Shown piece after piece: positions 9,186 through 20,487 of a DNA stretch of 64,000 nucleotides. Position 1 is the stretch's first letter. Every line of letters begins with the position of its first letter. Source of the stretch: Mercenaria mercenaria (lineage: Eukaryota > Mollusca > Bivalvia > Venerida > Veneridae); NCBI RefSeq assembly GCF_021730395.1, contig NC_069377.1, positions 72,051,501-72,115,500 on the forward strand. Reading direction: 5' to 3'. The translations under genes were made by a program, and so were the position numbers. Below the pieces are notes generated by a model. It searched no databases and was not told the origin of the DNA. It worked only from the letters and a program-made list of their open reading frames with translations.

Positions 9186-9505
9186 AGGGCGATCACAATA
9201 GCTCACCTTGAGATCACAATAGCTCACCTTGAGATCACAATAGCTCACCTTGATCACCTCACAATAGCTCACCTTCAGATCACAATAGCTCACCTTCAGA
9301 TCACAATAGCTCACCTTGATCACCTCACAACAGCTCACCTTGAGATCACAATAGCTCACCTTGAGATCACAATAGCTCACCTTGATCACCTCACAATAGC
9401 TCACCTTGAGATCACAATAGCTCACCTTGAGATCACAATAGCTCACCTTGAGCGCTTAATGATGGCGATCACAATAGCTCACCTTGAGCACTTAACGATG
9501 GGAGG
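9186..9505 (+). repeat. Minisatellite of 21/26-bp units
   Basis: About 14 units of GATCACAATAGCTCACCTTGA occur, every third or so carrying an extra GATCACCTC segment (26-bp variant). The unit equals the tail of a bivalve dispersed repeat that also ends near 52367-52412 (CACAATAGCTCACCCTG). The array is therefore a local amplification of that tail. The long open frame on the minus strand is a by-product. Confidence 0.9.
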
Positions 9506-10296
9506 GGATAGTCTAATATCCATCACACCAAGCGTAACGGTCTAAAGCTTCATTGTTTTAATACTTATTACAATGAACTTTAGAAATGATATACTTGCTG
9601 TGAAAAATGTGTTACTACCTTGATGAGACTAACAAAGTTGGACATAAAAGAGAATAATATAAAGGTCATGCATAATGAAGAAATAAACTGTGAGGAACAG
9701 AGTAAAATAATACATAAAACCGATACGTTTATGCTTTATTATTTCTTTTCACCCAATATATCTTTGCAAACAAGTTTACAAAATACTGTTTTAGGTGTTT
9801 TGTTTTATTTAATTCATTGTTAGAATGCTTAATTCAACAATCGCACTACTTTTTGTTTATGAATATAATTATTTTTGTGACAATTATGCATTTATGTGTA
9901 CTAATAAATCTAACAATGCAATATGTTTAAAGAAAGATACTTCGGTTTTAGTAATGGGATAATTCGATGATACCATAAGGCTGCTGTTTCAAAGACAAAT
10001 AGTTCTAGAATCTGTGTGTTCTTTTTCGTACAAAAGGATCGTGTATCCTATATTATGCCTGTTTTAGAAACGGAAACGGATGTTTGGTGAAAAAGGAACA
10101 AAAATGTTATGATAACATTGAAAATGGCATATTGAAAGTAGTTCTATAATAAAAATGATTCTCTTTACTGCCCAATGTGCAGGTTCCCTCGGGACGAATA
10201 TTTCTATCCGATTCGTAAATACATGACAGCTATTATTATTTTTAAACGTGAACGATTAGAAGCCACCTATAAAGCTTTCTGCTGTTTCCAACATCA
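9506..10296. other. No gene seen
   Basis: This is AT-rich DNA with no splice-flanked open frame or repeat that I can define. Confidence 0.5.
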
Positions 10297-10383
10297 TTAT
10301 GTCGATTTTTGTTTTTCCTTTCCGTTGACAGGTTCTGGTGGTTGCTGTTGACGTTTCCCATTCCTGTTTCTATCAGCAAACAG
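10297..10383 (-). CDS. Candidate terminal exon, unknown gene
   Basis: Acceptor TTTTTTATTCTGTTAG precedes a 29-codon open frame beginning LFADRNRNGKRQQQPPEP and ending in TAA. The pyrimidine tract is good and the residues look coding. However, the phase does not join exon 10604-10753 directly (that exon ends with one extra base), so the link to it is unproven. No family is recognised. Confidence 0.25.
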   Translation of the reverse strand: MFADRNRNGKRQQQPPEPVNGKEKQKST

Positions 10384-10603
10384 CTAACAGAATAAAAAAC
10401 GAAATCTTTGTTAAAGTAACAACGGGATATGATATAGCAATTGTTTTTTAGTTTCGCATTTCGCAGATGAGAGTTACTCAAGAAAACATTCCAGCAAAAC
10501 TCATATATTCAAAAAACAGCAATGTAAAACGAGTTTTAGCTGGTTTAAGTAAGACTGTTTATCGACATGGATAAATAAACAGAGAGAAAATAACATAACT
10601 TAC

Positions 10604-10753
10604 TACATATGTTACAAAATGTCTTACTATTTTCACCGAATGTAAAGAACCATTTGAAATTCTGCGAGCCAAATCTGATTCCAGTAGCTCGACAAAGGTC
10701 TTGAACTATGTCATCCATCGGTGCATCATTCATATCGTCATGTATGTAAACAC
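10604..10753 (-). CDS. Candidate internal exon, unknown host gene
   Basis: Acceptor CAATTTTCAG at 10754-10755 starts the exon. Two donors are possible: GTAAGT just after 10604 or GTGAAA just after 10637. The frame contains DDMNDAPMDDIVQDLCR and GSQNFKWFFTFG. It begins with two bases that complete a codon opened by one base in exon 10973-11175, so the phases agree. I do not recognise the family. It lies in a repeat-poor island between two minisatellites, as expected for a host gene. Confidence 0.4.
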
Positions 10754-10972
10754 CTGAAAATTGTCAAAAGAGACCGATGTTCCATCAAATATAATAGTAA
10801 AACTAGTGTTCCGGATGTGGATGAGGGCATGTCAATAACATGAGGACATGAAGCGCATCACTGTTGTAACATGGTATAATTGATATGACGATGTCATGAC
10901 GATGTCATCGCTTTAAACGTGCAAAACAAACGCTGAAAGAATACGTAACTAGGAATTTATCAAATTATCTAC

Positions 10973-11175
10973 CGAAGTGCAAAATGTCGCCACCATCTTG
11001 TCTAGTGTTCGAATTATAAATATTTGAAAATACAATGAGAGTATATTTAGTGTCAATTCCAATTGATTCAGGATAATGTTCATGATGTAAAATAGATCGA
11101 TCCAGTGGATGGTTTGTCAATTGAAGAAAGATTTGGGCCAATGTGCCAACCATTGGCGTCAGTAATACAAATTTT
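10973..11175 (-). CDS. Candidate internal exon, unknown host gene
   Basis: It lies between acceptor TTTCTGTAAG and donor TTCG|GTAGAT on the minus strand. The open frame contains HPLDRSILHHEHYPESIG and KYTLIVFSNIYNSNTR and ends in DILHF plus one base. That base joins in phase with exon 10604-10753, which makes chance open frames less likely. A second frame is also open for part of the exon (CITDANGWHIGPNL), so the choice is not certain. No domain is recognised. Confidence 0.4.
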
Positions 11176-11267
11176 CTTACAGAAAGTATTATTTGGGATG
11201 GCTTAGGTAGAGTAAACAAATAAAAGACATGTTAAAATATATTAAACCAAAATAAGTTTCGCTGAGC

Positions 11268-11364
11268 AGGCACTTCCTCTTGCCATATACAAAGTTCTCA
11301 CAGCGCATGTTCCAGATATATTTAGAGGGACAACTTGACCACATGGCTTGTACGGTTGATGTTC
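11268..11364 (-). CDS. Weak exon candidate upstream of the previous two
   Basis: A good acceptor (TTGTTATATTTCAG) opens two overlapping frames, one with PYKPCGQVVPLNISGTCAV and one with WSSCPSKYIWNMRCENF. No strong donor follows, so the 3' boundary is approximate. It may belong to the same minus-strand gene as 10604-11175, but the phase to the next exon does not match with the donor considered. Confidence 0.25.
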
Positions 11365-11629
11365 CTGAAATATAACAAAATAAAGTGTAACGAGAGTACA
11401 CATTCTACGCTATATTTCTAATAAAACTGCGAGAATATTGGTCGCATGGCTACTGAAAACTCTAGAATATATCTGCCATACAGACCATATGCTATTAACC
11501 AAGTGATTCCATATTTGCCTTACCAGAGGCTGATCCTATTGGCCTAAGCGGAGTGTGCGGGCGAATACGTCTGTCAGAGCGCCTATGAAGTTAAATGGTT
11601 GATGGTATCATCAGTCAGGTTCACACTGG

Positions 11630-12215
11630 CCGAATCGTTACAACCAATAAAAATGTTTAAATCCAGTATTGGCCTAACTGTTATAAACAATAAAAATGTC
11701 TAAGTGCAGTATTGGCCCCTATCACAAAGTCAATAACTAATCAATATGTTTGAACCCAGTACTGACCCAGGCATTATAAGCCATCAAAATAACTACACCC
11801 AGTGTTGGCCTAGTCCTTATAACCAATAAAAAAATGTTTAAATACTGTACAAACCAAATCGTTATAACCAATTTGCTCAATTCAGTTCAATTCAATTCAA
11901 TATTATTTCCACCCAGATAGGTGCGGTGTACTGAAACACAGTATAAAATATGAATAGATATGAAAACTAGCTAATAAAAACACAAAAGGAATCATACATA
12001 CATCACATGAAATGTATAAATATCATATTTACTTTTCAAATTATCAATTATGTTTTAATATACGAAAGTACACGTATACTCAAAGTGCTTTGATACTGTA
12101 TTGTCCGAATTGTTATAACTATACAAAATATCCAAATTCAGTATTGGCACAATCGTTAAAACTATTCAAATTGTCTGAATCAAGTATTGGCCTAATCAAA
12201 TTATTTATAGCCAGT
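11630..12215 (+). repeat. Diverged tandem repeat, unit about 40-60 bp
   Basis: Units read GTTATAACCAATAAAAATG then TTTAAATCCAGTATTGGCC with length variation. The array is interrupted at about 11880-12085 by a different sequence that begins with repeated TTCAATTCAA. That resembles the tail of a retroposon inserted on the minus strand. Confidence 0.7.
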
Positions 12216-12492
12216 ACCGGAGTTGTTTTCTTGTTTTGCCCCTGATTTTCTTATACTGGTTCAATTTGTGTCATATGATTTTTACAATAATTTCATATGA
12301 TGTCAAATATTTAATTGTGTAACACTAATAGTTCAGGCATAAATATATTTAGTATTTTAAACCAAACTTTAACTTAAGTTGACACATTTGATAAATACTT
12401 GTCCAGATAGCTTATGCAGGTAATAAAAGCAAGTTCAACTAAACAGTAAAACTCTAAACTCTTCTCAACAAGTTATTTTCGGACCTTGTTTT

Positions 12493-12715
12493 TTAGTTTT
12501 TGCAATCATTTAGAAGTTCTTGGGAAAGAGTCATTTTCTTATAAAGGTGACGCTTTATCAACTGTGACTGTACCAATATAGTATTTTTTTTATCTGAACA
12601 GATTTTTTCTATAAATTTCATACCATCTCCACGAAAGAACAATGTTTTATCGAGACCATACATCGGTGTAAGCGTGGCATTTTCACGCACACACTGAGAA
12701 TTTGCAATTGTCGAC
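12493..12715 (-). CDS. Weak exon candidate, unknown gene
   Basis: Acceptor CAATTTCAG is followed by an open frame with SQCVRENATLTPMYGLDK and FFRGDG. A donor-like GATG|GTATGA lies after the last of these; without it the frame runs on to TAA at 12493. It may be a more 5' exon of the minus-strand gene in 10.3-11.4 kb. No family is recognised. Confidence 0.3.
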
Positions 12716-12842
12716 CTGAAATTGAAAAGAAAAAATTCATGCAGCAGTCATCGAACGTTAGCGGGTCATCAAAACGTTTGTCAGTACTTTTATCGCTTCT
12801 ATCAACATTTTAGCCTTTTATATTTTAAGGCTAAGATTTCAA

Positions 12843-13200
12843 ATGTCACTCAAATTAGTAACCGAGCATGCCACGCTACGCGACTGTTTTGTTCCGCCAA
12901 GTCGATATGTCACATCAAACGTTTTGACCGATCATTTTGTCATGGTGTATTTTGCACTGAGCGTTTTGCATAGGACATTTTTGCATGGAACATTTTGCAT
13001 GGAGCATTTTGGATGGAGCATTTTGAACAAGGATTTTGCACAAAGTATTCGGGCTGATCATTTGTTCGATCATTTTTTCCAAGCATTTTGTAATATTGAA
13101 ATTTGCATGGAGCAGTTTGCACAAGCGTTTCTTACTGAGCATTTTTACCAAACATTTTATTAAATAATTTTGTTCAAGCATTTTGCCAGAGCATTTTCTT
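12843..13200. repeat. Degenerate repeat of GCATTTTG words
   Basis: Short units such as GAGCATTTTGCATGGA recur every 15-25 bp with much variation. Because stops are rare in this composition, open frames of about 100 codons appear on both strands. They are not genes. Confidence 0.7.
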
Positions 13201-13709
13201 CGCAGCACAGTGTCATTTTCACATGACATCAACTAATTTGCTACTGAACATAATTTTGCATTTTGTTCACCGACATAACTTTGTCATTGGTTCATTCATA
13301 TTGTAAAAAGGTGTCTTTTAGCAACGGGTGTATCACCATACTTCATACAATTATTATTTTTGAAGCTTCTCACTCGCATACTGTTCATTCGTAAAATAAC
13401 AATGTGCTTTGTAGCCATAAGCGACGTGATGCCTTATTATAAGCATGTTATACCTTGCTCATTTGTGACAAACTACTTGTCCTAGCCGCTTGTATATTCA
13501 TGTCTCTGTATTTTGTTTATCTGCAACTTGCGTGCTCACGACATGCATGCTTTAACCCAATCTAGTCTAGTGTATACAACAACTTGTTACACTACCACGC
13601 TTTCACCTCTAATACACACATACTATCTTGCACAGCGTGCAACTATTAAAACCGTGGTCATTTGCATATGCTTTCTTTAAATGTACAAGCGTACTCCTTA
13701 TTTCAAGCC

Positions 13710-14022
13710 TAATAGTTTTCATCGCTATTGCAGTAACCTATAGTTTTCATCGCTATTGCAGTAACCTACAGTTTTCATCGCTACTGCAGTAACCAACAGT
13801 TTTCATCGCTATTTCAGTAACCTATAGTTTTCATCGCTATTGCAGTAACCTACAGTTTTCATCGCTATTGCAGTAACCTATAGTTTTCATCGCTATTGCA
13901 GTAACCTATAGTTTTCATCGCTATTGCAGTAACCTACAGTTTTCATCGCTATTTCAGTAACCTATAGTTTTCATCGCTATTTCAGTAACCTATAGTTTTC
14001 ATCGCTATTGCAGTAACCTACA
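13710..14022 (+). repeat. 28-bp minisatellite, about 11 copies
   Basis: The unit is AGTTTTCATCGCTATTGCAG followed by TAACCTAT. Copies differ at only a few positions (TATAG/TACAG, TTGCAG/TTTCAG), so the array is young. Units abut directly with no spacers. Confidence 0.95.
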
Positions 14023-14765
14023 GTCACAGCTCAACACTGTGCCTATCCAAACCGTTGCATGGTGTTCTCGTGTAAGTGTGATACTTTTATCTGGGTAACT
14101 TATGAACCAAGACGCCCGTGTGCCATAAGTCTCTATTTCATAATCATTTGCAAAATATCATCTTGACATAATGCTCAGTACCTCAGCAAGATATCTGAAG
14201 TTTCATTAGATCTATACATATTTTGTTGGGCTAAGGCTCATTACCTCATACCCCCAACATGTTATGAAATCAGTGACCTTGTTGGAATATCAACTCATCT
14301 TAAGGCACAAGTTCCACAATGATCAACAGAACGGCATGTTCTCTCTGTCCACCACAACCACTCTGCATGATACAATAACAGTGACACTGGTTCCATTGTA
14401 AAAAATACCGACAATTTTGATTGCAATTGTTTACATAGGCCATAATCTGTAATACAGACCTGACATAATTAGGGTTATTGCTAAAAAATAACCAGGTTTA
14501 TTTTAGCGAGGGATATTCGTTTTGTTTAGATATAATTAATCGTACAGAAGTTAAATAAATAAATAAAAAAGTACATAAATAAATGAAATATAATTTACTA
14601 TAAGAATAGCACTCCAGCTTTAGCGAATACGGCGGAAACTGCCGATGATTACCGAATTTGTCGTCATTATCAATAATGACGTCATAAGCACCCTCTTTTC
14701 ACGAGGAAGCCAATGCCTGACTAGCAAAATTCTGACAAAAAAATTAATCCGATTTAACCGCTGAA
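14023..14765. other. No gene; contains a perfect CRE palindrome
   Basis: This is mostly unremarkable AT-rich sequence. At 14676-14685 lies ATGACGTCAT, a full cAMP-response-element palindrome, about 80 bases before the coding-like stretch at 14766. It could be part of a promoter, though a single 10-bp match is weak evidence. Confidence 0.4.
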
Positions 14766-15134
14766 ATGAGGGAGAAACTTGCTAAGAAAAGAACGGCAAA
14801 TGATAAACAAGTACCTAATACTTCTCAGAGCAAACGATCGAAGACGGATGAGGCCAGTCCGACAGAAAATTCTGAAGTTTTAGCTGAACATGTCAGATAG
14901 TTGGTTACACAAGATTCGGTGCATACAGGTAATGTTGATTGCAACGTTATAGATTTTGATTCTTTGCTAAATAAACTCACAGATAGTTCTAGTAATAGAA
15001 TGTCAGGGTGTGGTGGTGATAGTCTGCCTTCTGTGGCAACAGATGCCTATTCTGCTTTATTGACCGGTCAAGCGGGTATCGAACCTATGAAATCTCTCTC
15101 AGACGACGTGACTATACATAGAACAATACTGTAA
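14766..15134 (+). pseudogene. Broken coding-like stretch of unknown origin
   Basis: The stretch starts with ATG and codes a Lys/Arg-rich then Ser/Glu-rich segment (MREKLAKKRTANDKQ, SKRSKTDEASPTENSE), followed by a Ser/Asp-rich segment. Such low-complexity charged N-termini are common at the start of mobile-element first proteins and of nuclear proteins. It is broken as it stands. No domain is recognised, and no flanking repeats were found to delimit an element. Confidence 0.3.
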
Positions 15135-17363
15135 AGCATCAAACTCGCAAATATGGCGGGTGGAATAGATCTATATAAATCTGTATTGAGCTGTAGGTCG
15201 TGCTTTAAATTTCAATTGCTGCACTGTAAGTATGCTGGGAAAGGAAGTGATTAATGAATTCATAGGTCTAATAGATAAAATTTAATCGTGACAGTGAGGC
15301 GATGATTCGTACCCTTAATATTCCGATATCCAAATACCTTCCAATAGTAATTAGTATAGAATCTAGTTTAATAATAATTTATTGTATTTGTTATCAAGGC
15401 ATACAAACAACAATATGAACATGATAATCATAAGGAGGATCCATAATTAATTATTTATACAAATGGGTTGGGCCAAAAGTTATGTCAACATTTTTACAAT
15501 TAATCACTTTCATTTCAGTCTGATTAGCCACGTCTGAAAAAAAAGCGTTATCGTACATTAATTAGTGATTCACATTAAAATAAACTGTAAGTTCCATACA
15601 TTGCTCTATAGGAAACGAAATAGATATTATAATTTGCTGTTGGTGGTACATTATCTCGTGAACAGAAACTTTCTTCAGCATGTTCTGCATCAAACCTATA
15701 GAAAAACAGTTAGCTTCTATTAAAATTATGAATGAACCTATTGCATAGAGCTTTTAGCACAATGTAAAGTCACGTTCGTTTTATCTCGGATGCTCACGAA
15801 AGAAAAAGCACACAAGAATAGATCTATGAATATATCTCCTCAAATATTTTTGCTTTCAAATGTTGTAATTTGATGTTAGAACCTTGTAAAAATATAACTT
15901 ATAGAGCTAATATACTTAAGAGCTATATAGTTGGCCTGTGAATACGCGTTACTTATTCACTGTTATTCAGTACAGGTACATGACGGCGAAAGAAATGCGC
16001 CAACAGTGACGTAATAAAGCTGTGACATCACCAATGGAGAAAAGCAAATCGATAATATACGTCAGAGGGTGTCTTTCTTCAGGTAGTGCGAAGTGCTCAT
16101 AACATGACATATAGCGTATAACACAAAAACAAGCATAATAATAAATGTTCTATTCGGAAATATTTCTCTTTTCGCCCTTAAATCTTCATTGTGCTTGTAC
16201 ATCTTATCTGAAAGACCAAAGTACCTCAATTAGATTCTACGACTATTTTAAATAGTTGACTCTAAATAAGTGACAGCTCATCTCTGTGAATAATTTTTCA
16301 GCTATGAACTTCGAACTATGATTAGATACAGATCATCAGTTCATTAAAGCAAGTTATTTTATTATGGTCGACCGCCAGCACCTGCAGCAACACACAAACA
16401 CCACTTAAGGAACGGCAGTAGTTAAATAAACGTATTAGTAAAACATTCTTAGCTCGAAAGCAGATTCGTACCTTGCATCGTACGTGCTATAATCTCTATA
16501 GCACATCTTCAACGTATAGTAATAGGTATTATAAAGAATTGCCAATGTAATTGAATTTCTTTCCAAACTGAGGGCGCAGCACTCGATGTATTTCCATAAT
16601 TAGAAATTTGGGTGAACAGTGTCGCGCATCCCGCACCAGCTTATCCTTATCGCATATTTTTCGAAATATATTTTAATAAACTCGACATTGCACGTATGGA
16701 TTATTTTTCAAATTAAAATCAATATCCTTCACTGGAATTATTGCAAGGCCACTTCCGATTATATAATAATAATAATAAAATGAAAGACGAACCAGTTTCT
16801 ACACAACATTTTGCAGTAATTTGATGGAGCTACAACTTATAAAAAATGAAATACCTGACTTTTATGTGGCTGGTGGTTTTTGTCCAATAATATATGTCAT
16901 CTAAGCTTTTGGACCAAATAATGGTCTTATTGTGGAGATGTGATCATTCGGAGGACAGTCATTTTGGCATGACATAAAACATAAAGAAATCAATCAAGTC
17001 GATCAAAGATTAACATTTATTCCGATTCAAATGGACTTACTTGACACAATAACCGATACTTAGTATTTAAAATATCTACACGGTAACCATATTTAAGGTT
17101 TGAAGCAATGATATTTAGGTTAGTCGTGCATCAATTTCGGATCGATAGCTATTTGATTTGAATTTTCGGGTGAATAATTTGAAAAGTTATCGTAGTGGCA
17201 AAAATGAAAAACGGATAAGCGGGCAGGCGCATATGTTGATAATTTAATTAGTTAATTTTATAGACTGAATATTATATGCATGCGTTGACGGATTGATTTC
17301 TCCATGGGTAGTTCATGGTTGTTATTTATGTACAGTAAGGGATTTCAATCTCAGTAGAAGTCA
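15135..17363. other. No gene seen
   Basis: This is AT-rich DNA without splice-flanked frames. A short AAT microsatellite lies near 16766. Nothing else could be supported. Confidence 0.5.
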
Positions 17364-18490
17364 GTGCCTTGGTTGATTTATCGGTATGTACACAACCGCA
17401 AGTTTGTCCGTAGAGGTAGGAACGTTCAAGATTGTCCGTTAGTAATTATGTACTCAAACGCCTTCTGTCCGCAGAAGGAGTACCGCCAGTCTGTCTATTC
17501 AATGCCAGTGTTTATATCAAGTAGTAAATTAAATGTAGTAAAACGCAAGCTTGTCCGTGTAAGTTATAATGTATACAAATGTCTGTTGGTATGTGTAAGT
17601 GGTGCGGTATACACATGCCAGTATGTCCGTGTAAGTAATCAGGGCGTGTCCGTGCCCGTGTATACAATCAGTTTTGTCCGTTCAAGTGCAAAATTGTCCG
17701 TGTAAGTAATAATGTACACAAACGTCTGTTGGTATGTGTAAGTTGTGTGGTATGCAAATGCCAGCATGTCCGTGTAAGAAATCAGGGCGTGTCCGTGTCC
17801 GTGATTATACTAGCATCATTTTGTCCGTTTAAGTGCAGAATTGTCCGTGTAAGTAATAATGTACACAAATGTCTGTTGGTATGTGCAAGTTGTGCGGTAT
17901 ACAAATGCCAGCATGTCCGTGTCAGTAATCAGGGTGTGTCCGTGTTCGTAATCAGGGCGTGTCCGTGTCCGTGTTTATACTACCATCAGTTTGTCTGTTT
18001 GTGTGCAAACTTGTCCGTGTAAGTAATAATGTATACAATATCTGTTGGTATGTGTAAGTTGGGCGGTAAACAAATGCCATCTTGTCCGTGTCAGTGATCA
18101 GGGCGTGTCCGTGTTTATACTAGCATCAGTTTGTCTGTTTAAGTGCAAACTTGTCCGTGTAAGTAATAATGTATACAAATGTCTGTTGGTATGTGTAAGT
18201 TGTGCGGTATACAAATGCCAGCATGTCCGTATCAGTAATCAGGGCGTGTCCGTGTCCGTGTTTATACTAGCATCTGTTGGTCCGTTAAAGTGCAAGCTTG
18301 TCCGTGTAAGTAATAATGTATACAAAATGTCAGTTGGTATGTGTAAATTGTGCGGTATACAAATGCCAGTATGTCTGTGTCAGTAATCAGGGCGTGTCCG
18401 TGCCTGTGTATATACTAGCATCAGTTTGTCCATTTAAATGCAAACTTGTCCGTGTAAGTAATAATGTATCCAAGAAAGTTACTGTTCTGG
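17364..18490 (+). repeat. Satellite-like array of about 147-bp units
   Basis: The landmark GTCCGTGTAAGTAATAATGT recurs near 17553, 17696, 17843, 18013, 18153, 18300 and 18448, at spacings of 143, 147, 170, 140, 147 and 148. The 170-bp unit has an internal GTCCGTGTTCGTAATCAGGG duplication. Since 147 is a multiple of three, open frames of about 100 codons run through it and repeat a Cys-containing peptide of about 49 residues. Frames break between units, so this is read as DNA satellite and not a gene. Confidence 0.9.
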
Positions 18491-18795
18491 GCGTGTCCAT
18501 GTATACACCTCGACGTGTCAGGGCATATGTCAGTTGTGTATAAAAGTGTACATGTCAGTTGTGTATGAAGTTATGTATATCCGTGTGTTGGTTTATGCGG
18601 TAAGGTTTTTGTAAACTCGTGTGTAGGAAAACTAGGTTTACGGTGTAATGTTATGTTAACCCGTGTGTTGGTTTTCGGTGTAAAGTTGTGTAAAGTTATG
18701 TAAACCTGTGTGGTGGTTTACGGTGTAAAGTTATGTAAACCCGTGTTGTGATATATGATGTGATGTTGTGCTAAGTTATGTAAACTCGTGTGTTG
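18491..18795 (+). repeat. Degenerate short repeat downstream of the 147-bp array
   Basis: Words such as GTGTGTTGGTTTACGGTGTA and AAAGTTATGTAAACCCGTGT recur at intervals of about 35-60 bp. It may be a decayed extension of the neighbouring array. Confidence 0.65.
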
Positions 18796-19192
18796 GTTTA
18801 CTTGTGTTTCTGCCGGTCAGTTTAAGTGCGTGAACAAGGTTTTGCCTATGGAAGTGTTCCTAATTCCTAGTTTGACGGTTATGCTGGGCAATGTTATTAC
18901 TCTAAACATTCAATTCGAAACTGTCAGGTTACACATGCTCCCACATGCTTCCTTGGTACCACAATGGTCCTCTCCTTGTGTATCGTTTCACGTGTCCTTT
19001 GATAAACTTCGCCGTACAAATGGAATAGGGCATAAGGAAATAGTTCAGAACAGTCGTAACAGGATTCTCAAAATTGACATTTCTTATAAAGCGATAGAAT
19101 TATTTCGCGCAGATGAATTCATTCGTCTAACTCCGGCCTTGATTTTTTCACTTGATAAACTTTGCGTCGCACTTCTAGAGAACTTGGGTTAG
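18788..19192 (+). CDS. 134-codon open frame, uncertain
   Basis: This is the longest frame in the region outside an array. Its first part overlaps the short repeats, so any real coding would start later, for example at the ATG at 18848. The residues (FHVSFDKLRRTNGIGHKE, NRILKIDISYKAIELFRADE) are varied and not low-complexity. I see no splice sites and no known domain. It could be a fragment of a mobile element or chance. Confidence 0.25.
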   Translation: MCWFTCVSAGQFKCVNKVLPMEVFLIPSLTVMLGNVITLNIQFETVRLHMLPHASLVPQWSSPCVSFHVSFDKLRRTNGIGHKEIVQNSRNRILKIDISYKAIELFRADEFIRLTPALIFSLDKLCVALLENLG

Positions 19193-19201
19193 AGAACTTA
19201 G

Positions 19202-19256
19202 GCTAGAATTTGGCGGAAATTTTCTCGAGAAAATTTTGTGGCGGAAATTCTAGCTT
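19202..19256. other. Nested hairpin around a CTCGAG centre
   Basis: Outer arms CTAGAATTT and AAATTCTAG flank an inner palindrome AAATTTTCTCGAGAAAATTT. A direct repeat GGCGGAAATT occurs on both sides. This could be the end or scar of a foldback element. Confidence 0.55.
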
Positions 19257-19496
19257 TAGAGTTGCATGTATTTTCCAGCTATTCGAAATTAATTAAAACT
19301 GATAATCTTAGTAAATCTTTTACCATTAAACGTGTTAAAGTGAACGTATTTTAAGCCTCCCCTGTTACTGCGTACAACAAAATTTAAAAAATACGATCTT
19401 ACAGGGCCTCGAGGTTCGCTCGTGCATATTTTGGTGTCTCTCGAGTAATCCTTGTTGTTTGGCTAATGTTTTAGGGGGCCCTGCAGCCGGTTGGTG

Positions 19497-19765
19497 CATA
19501 CTAGTGTAGCACGTTGTGCATGTGTAGCACGTTAGTGCGTGGTGTAACACATTAGTGTGTGGTGTAGCACGTTAGTGCGTGGTGTAGCACGTTAGTGCAT
19601 GGTGTAGCACGTCAGTGCATGTGTAGCACGTTAGTGCGTGGTGTAGCACGTCAGTGCATGTGTAGCACGTTAGTGCATGGTGTAGCACGTTAGCGCATGG
19701 TGTAGCGCGTCCGTACATGGTGTAGCACGGTAGTGCATGGTGAAACAAATCTTGCGTGTTGTGTA
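19497..19765 (+). repeat. Minisatellite, about 18-20 bp units
   Basis: Units read GTGTAGCACGTTAGTGCATG with variants (GTCAGTGC, GTTAGTGCGTG), about 13 copies. Decay increases towards the right end. Confidence 0.9.
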
Positions 19766-20029
19766 ACACTTTAATAACTTACCATATTAGTCCACTGGGT
19801 CAAGCAAATCAGGGGATGGCTTAAAATAGTTTTTATTCTTCGTTTGTCACATAACACCTTAAGCTTGAGTTTCCGCTACGCGCCAGTCAGATGTGCTTAG
19901 TTGTGTTACTATCGCGACTTCAGAATTACTTAGCGGCCACATATCTCCACAACGACAGCAGGACAAATTATAGGAAGCTTTACGCAATACAGGGACAGAC
20001 GTTTTGAATTTGAAAACAGTGTTCTAAGG

Positions 20030-20147
20030 ACTTGATCTATCTGTCGCCAATATGGTCCTGCGGAGGATCTGATCTATCTGTCGCCTATATGGTACCGCGG
20101 AGGATCTGATCTATCTGTCACCTGTTTGGTACCGCAGAAGATCTATC
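20030..20147 (+). repeat. Short tandem repeat, about 37-43 bp, three copies
   Basis: GATCTATCTGTCGCC...ATGGT...GCGGAG is repeated three times with minor changes. Confidence 0.8.
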
Positions 20148-20487
20148 TATTGAAATAAGCATATTGACATCGACTGTTTAAATAAGTGACAATTCATAGT
20201 GCTAGTTGTAATAAATTTATCACTGTGTGGGCATTTGCCCGATATGAATAATGATAATAATAATAACATGATGTCTTTAACTGAAGTAAAGTTGTTGTGT
20301 TTTTAATTATTGTTGGGAGACCTAGTCTTCCGTTTGGATAAGAGATTCCCCCAAATGTACATGAATGGCCACCATAAACAACTATTACGCAAAGCAGACC
20401 AAGCTGTTCGGGAATTGAACCAAGGGTGTTGGATTATGGTAACCGGAGTCTTAAAATAACGCAGTCTTTATTACCCGTAGTACTTAC

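Noticed and set aside
9135-9446. 103-codon minus-strand frame repeating SYCDLKV
   Set aside because: By-product of the 21/26-bp minisatellite.
13710-14022. CRISPR-like array
   Set aside because: Units are directly adjacent with no unique spacers, and the genome is eukaryotic.
17364-18543. Open frames of about 100 codons with Cys-rich peptide repeats
   Set aside because: They arise from a 147-bp DNA satellite whose length is divisible by three; frames break between units and there is no start, splice or signal context.
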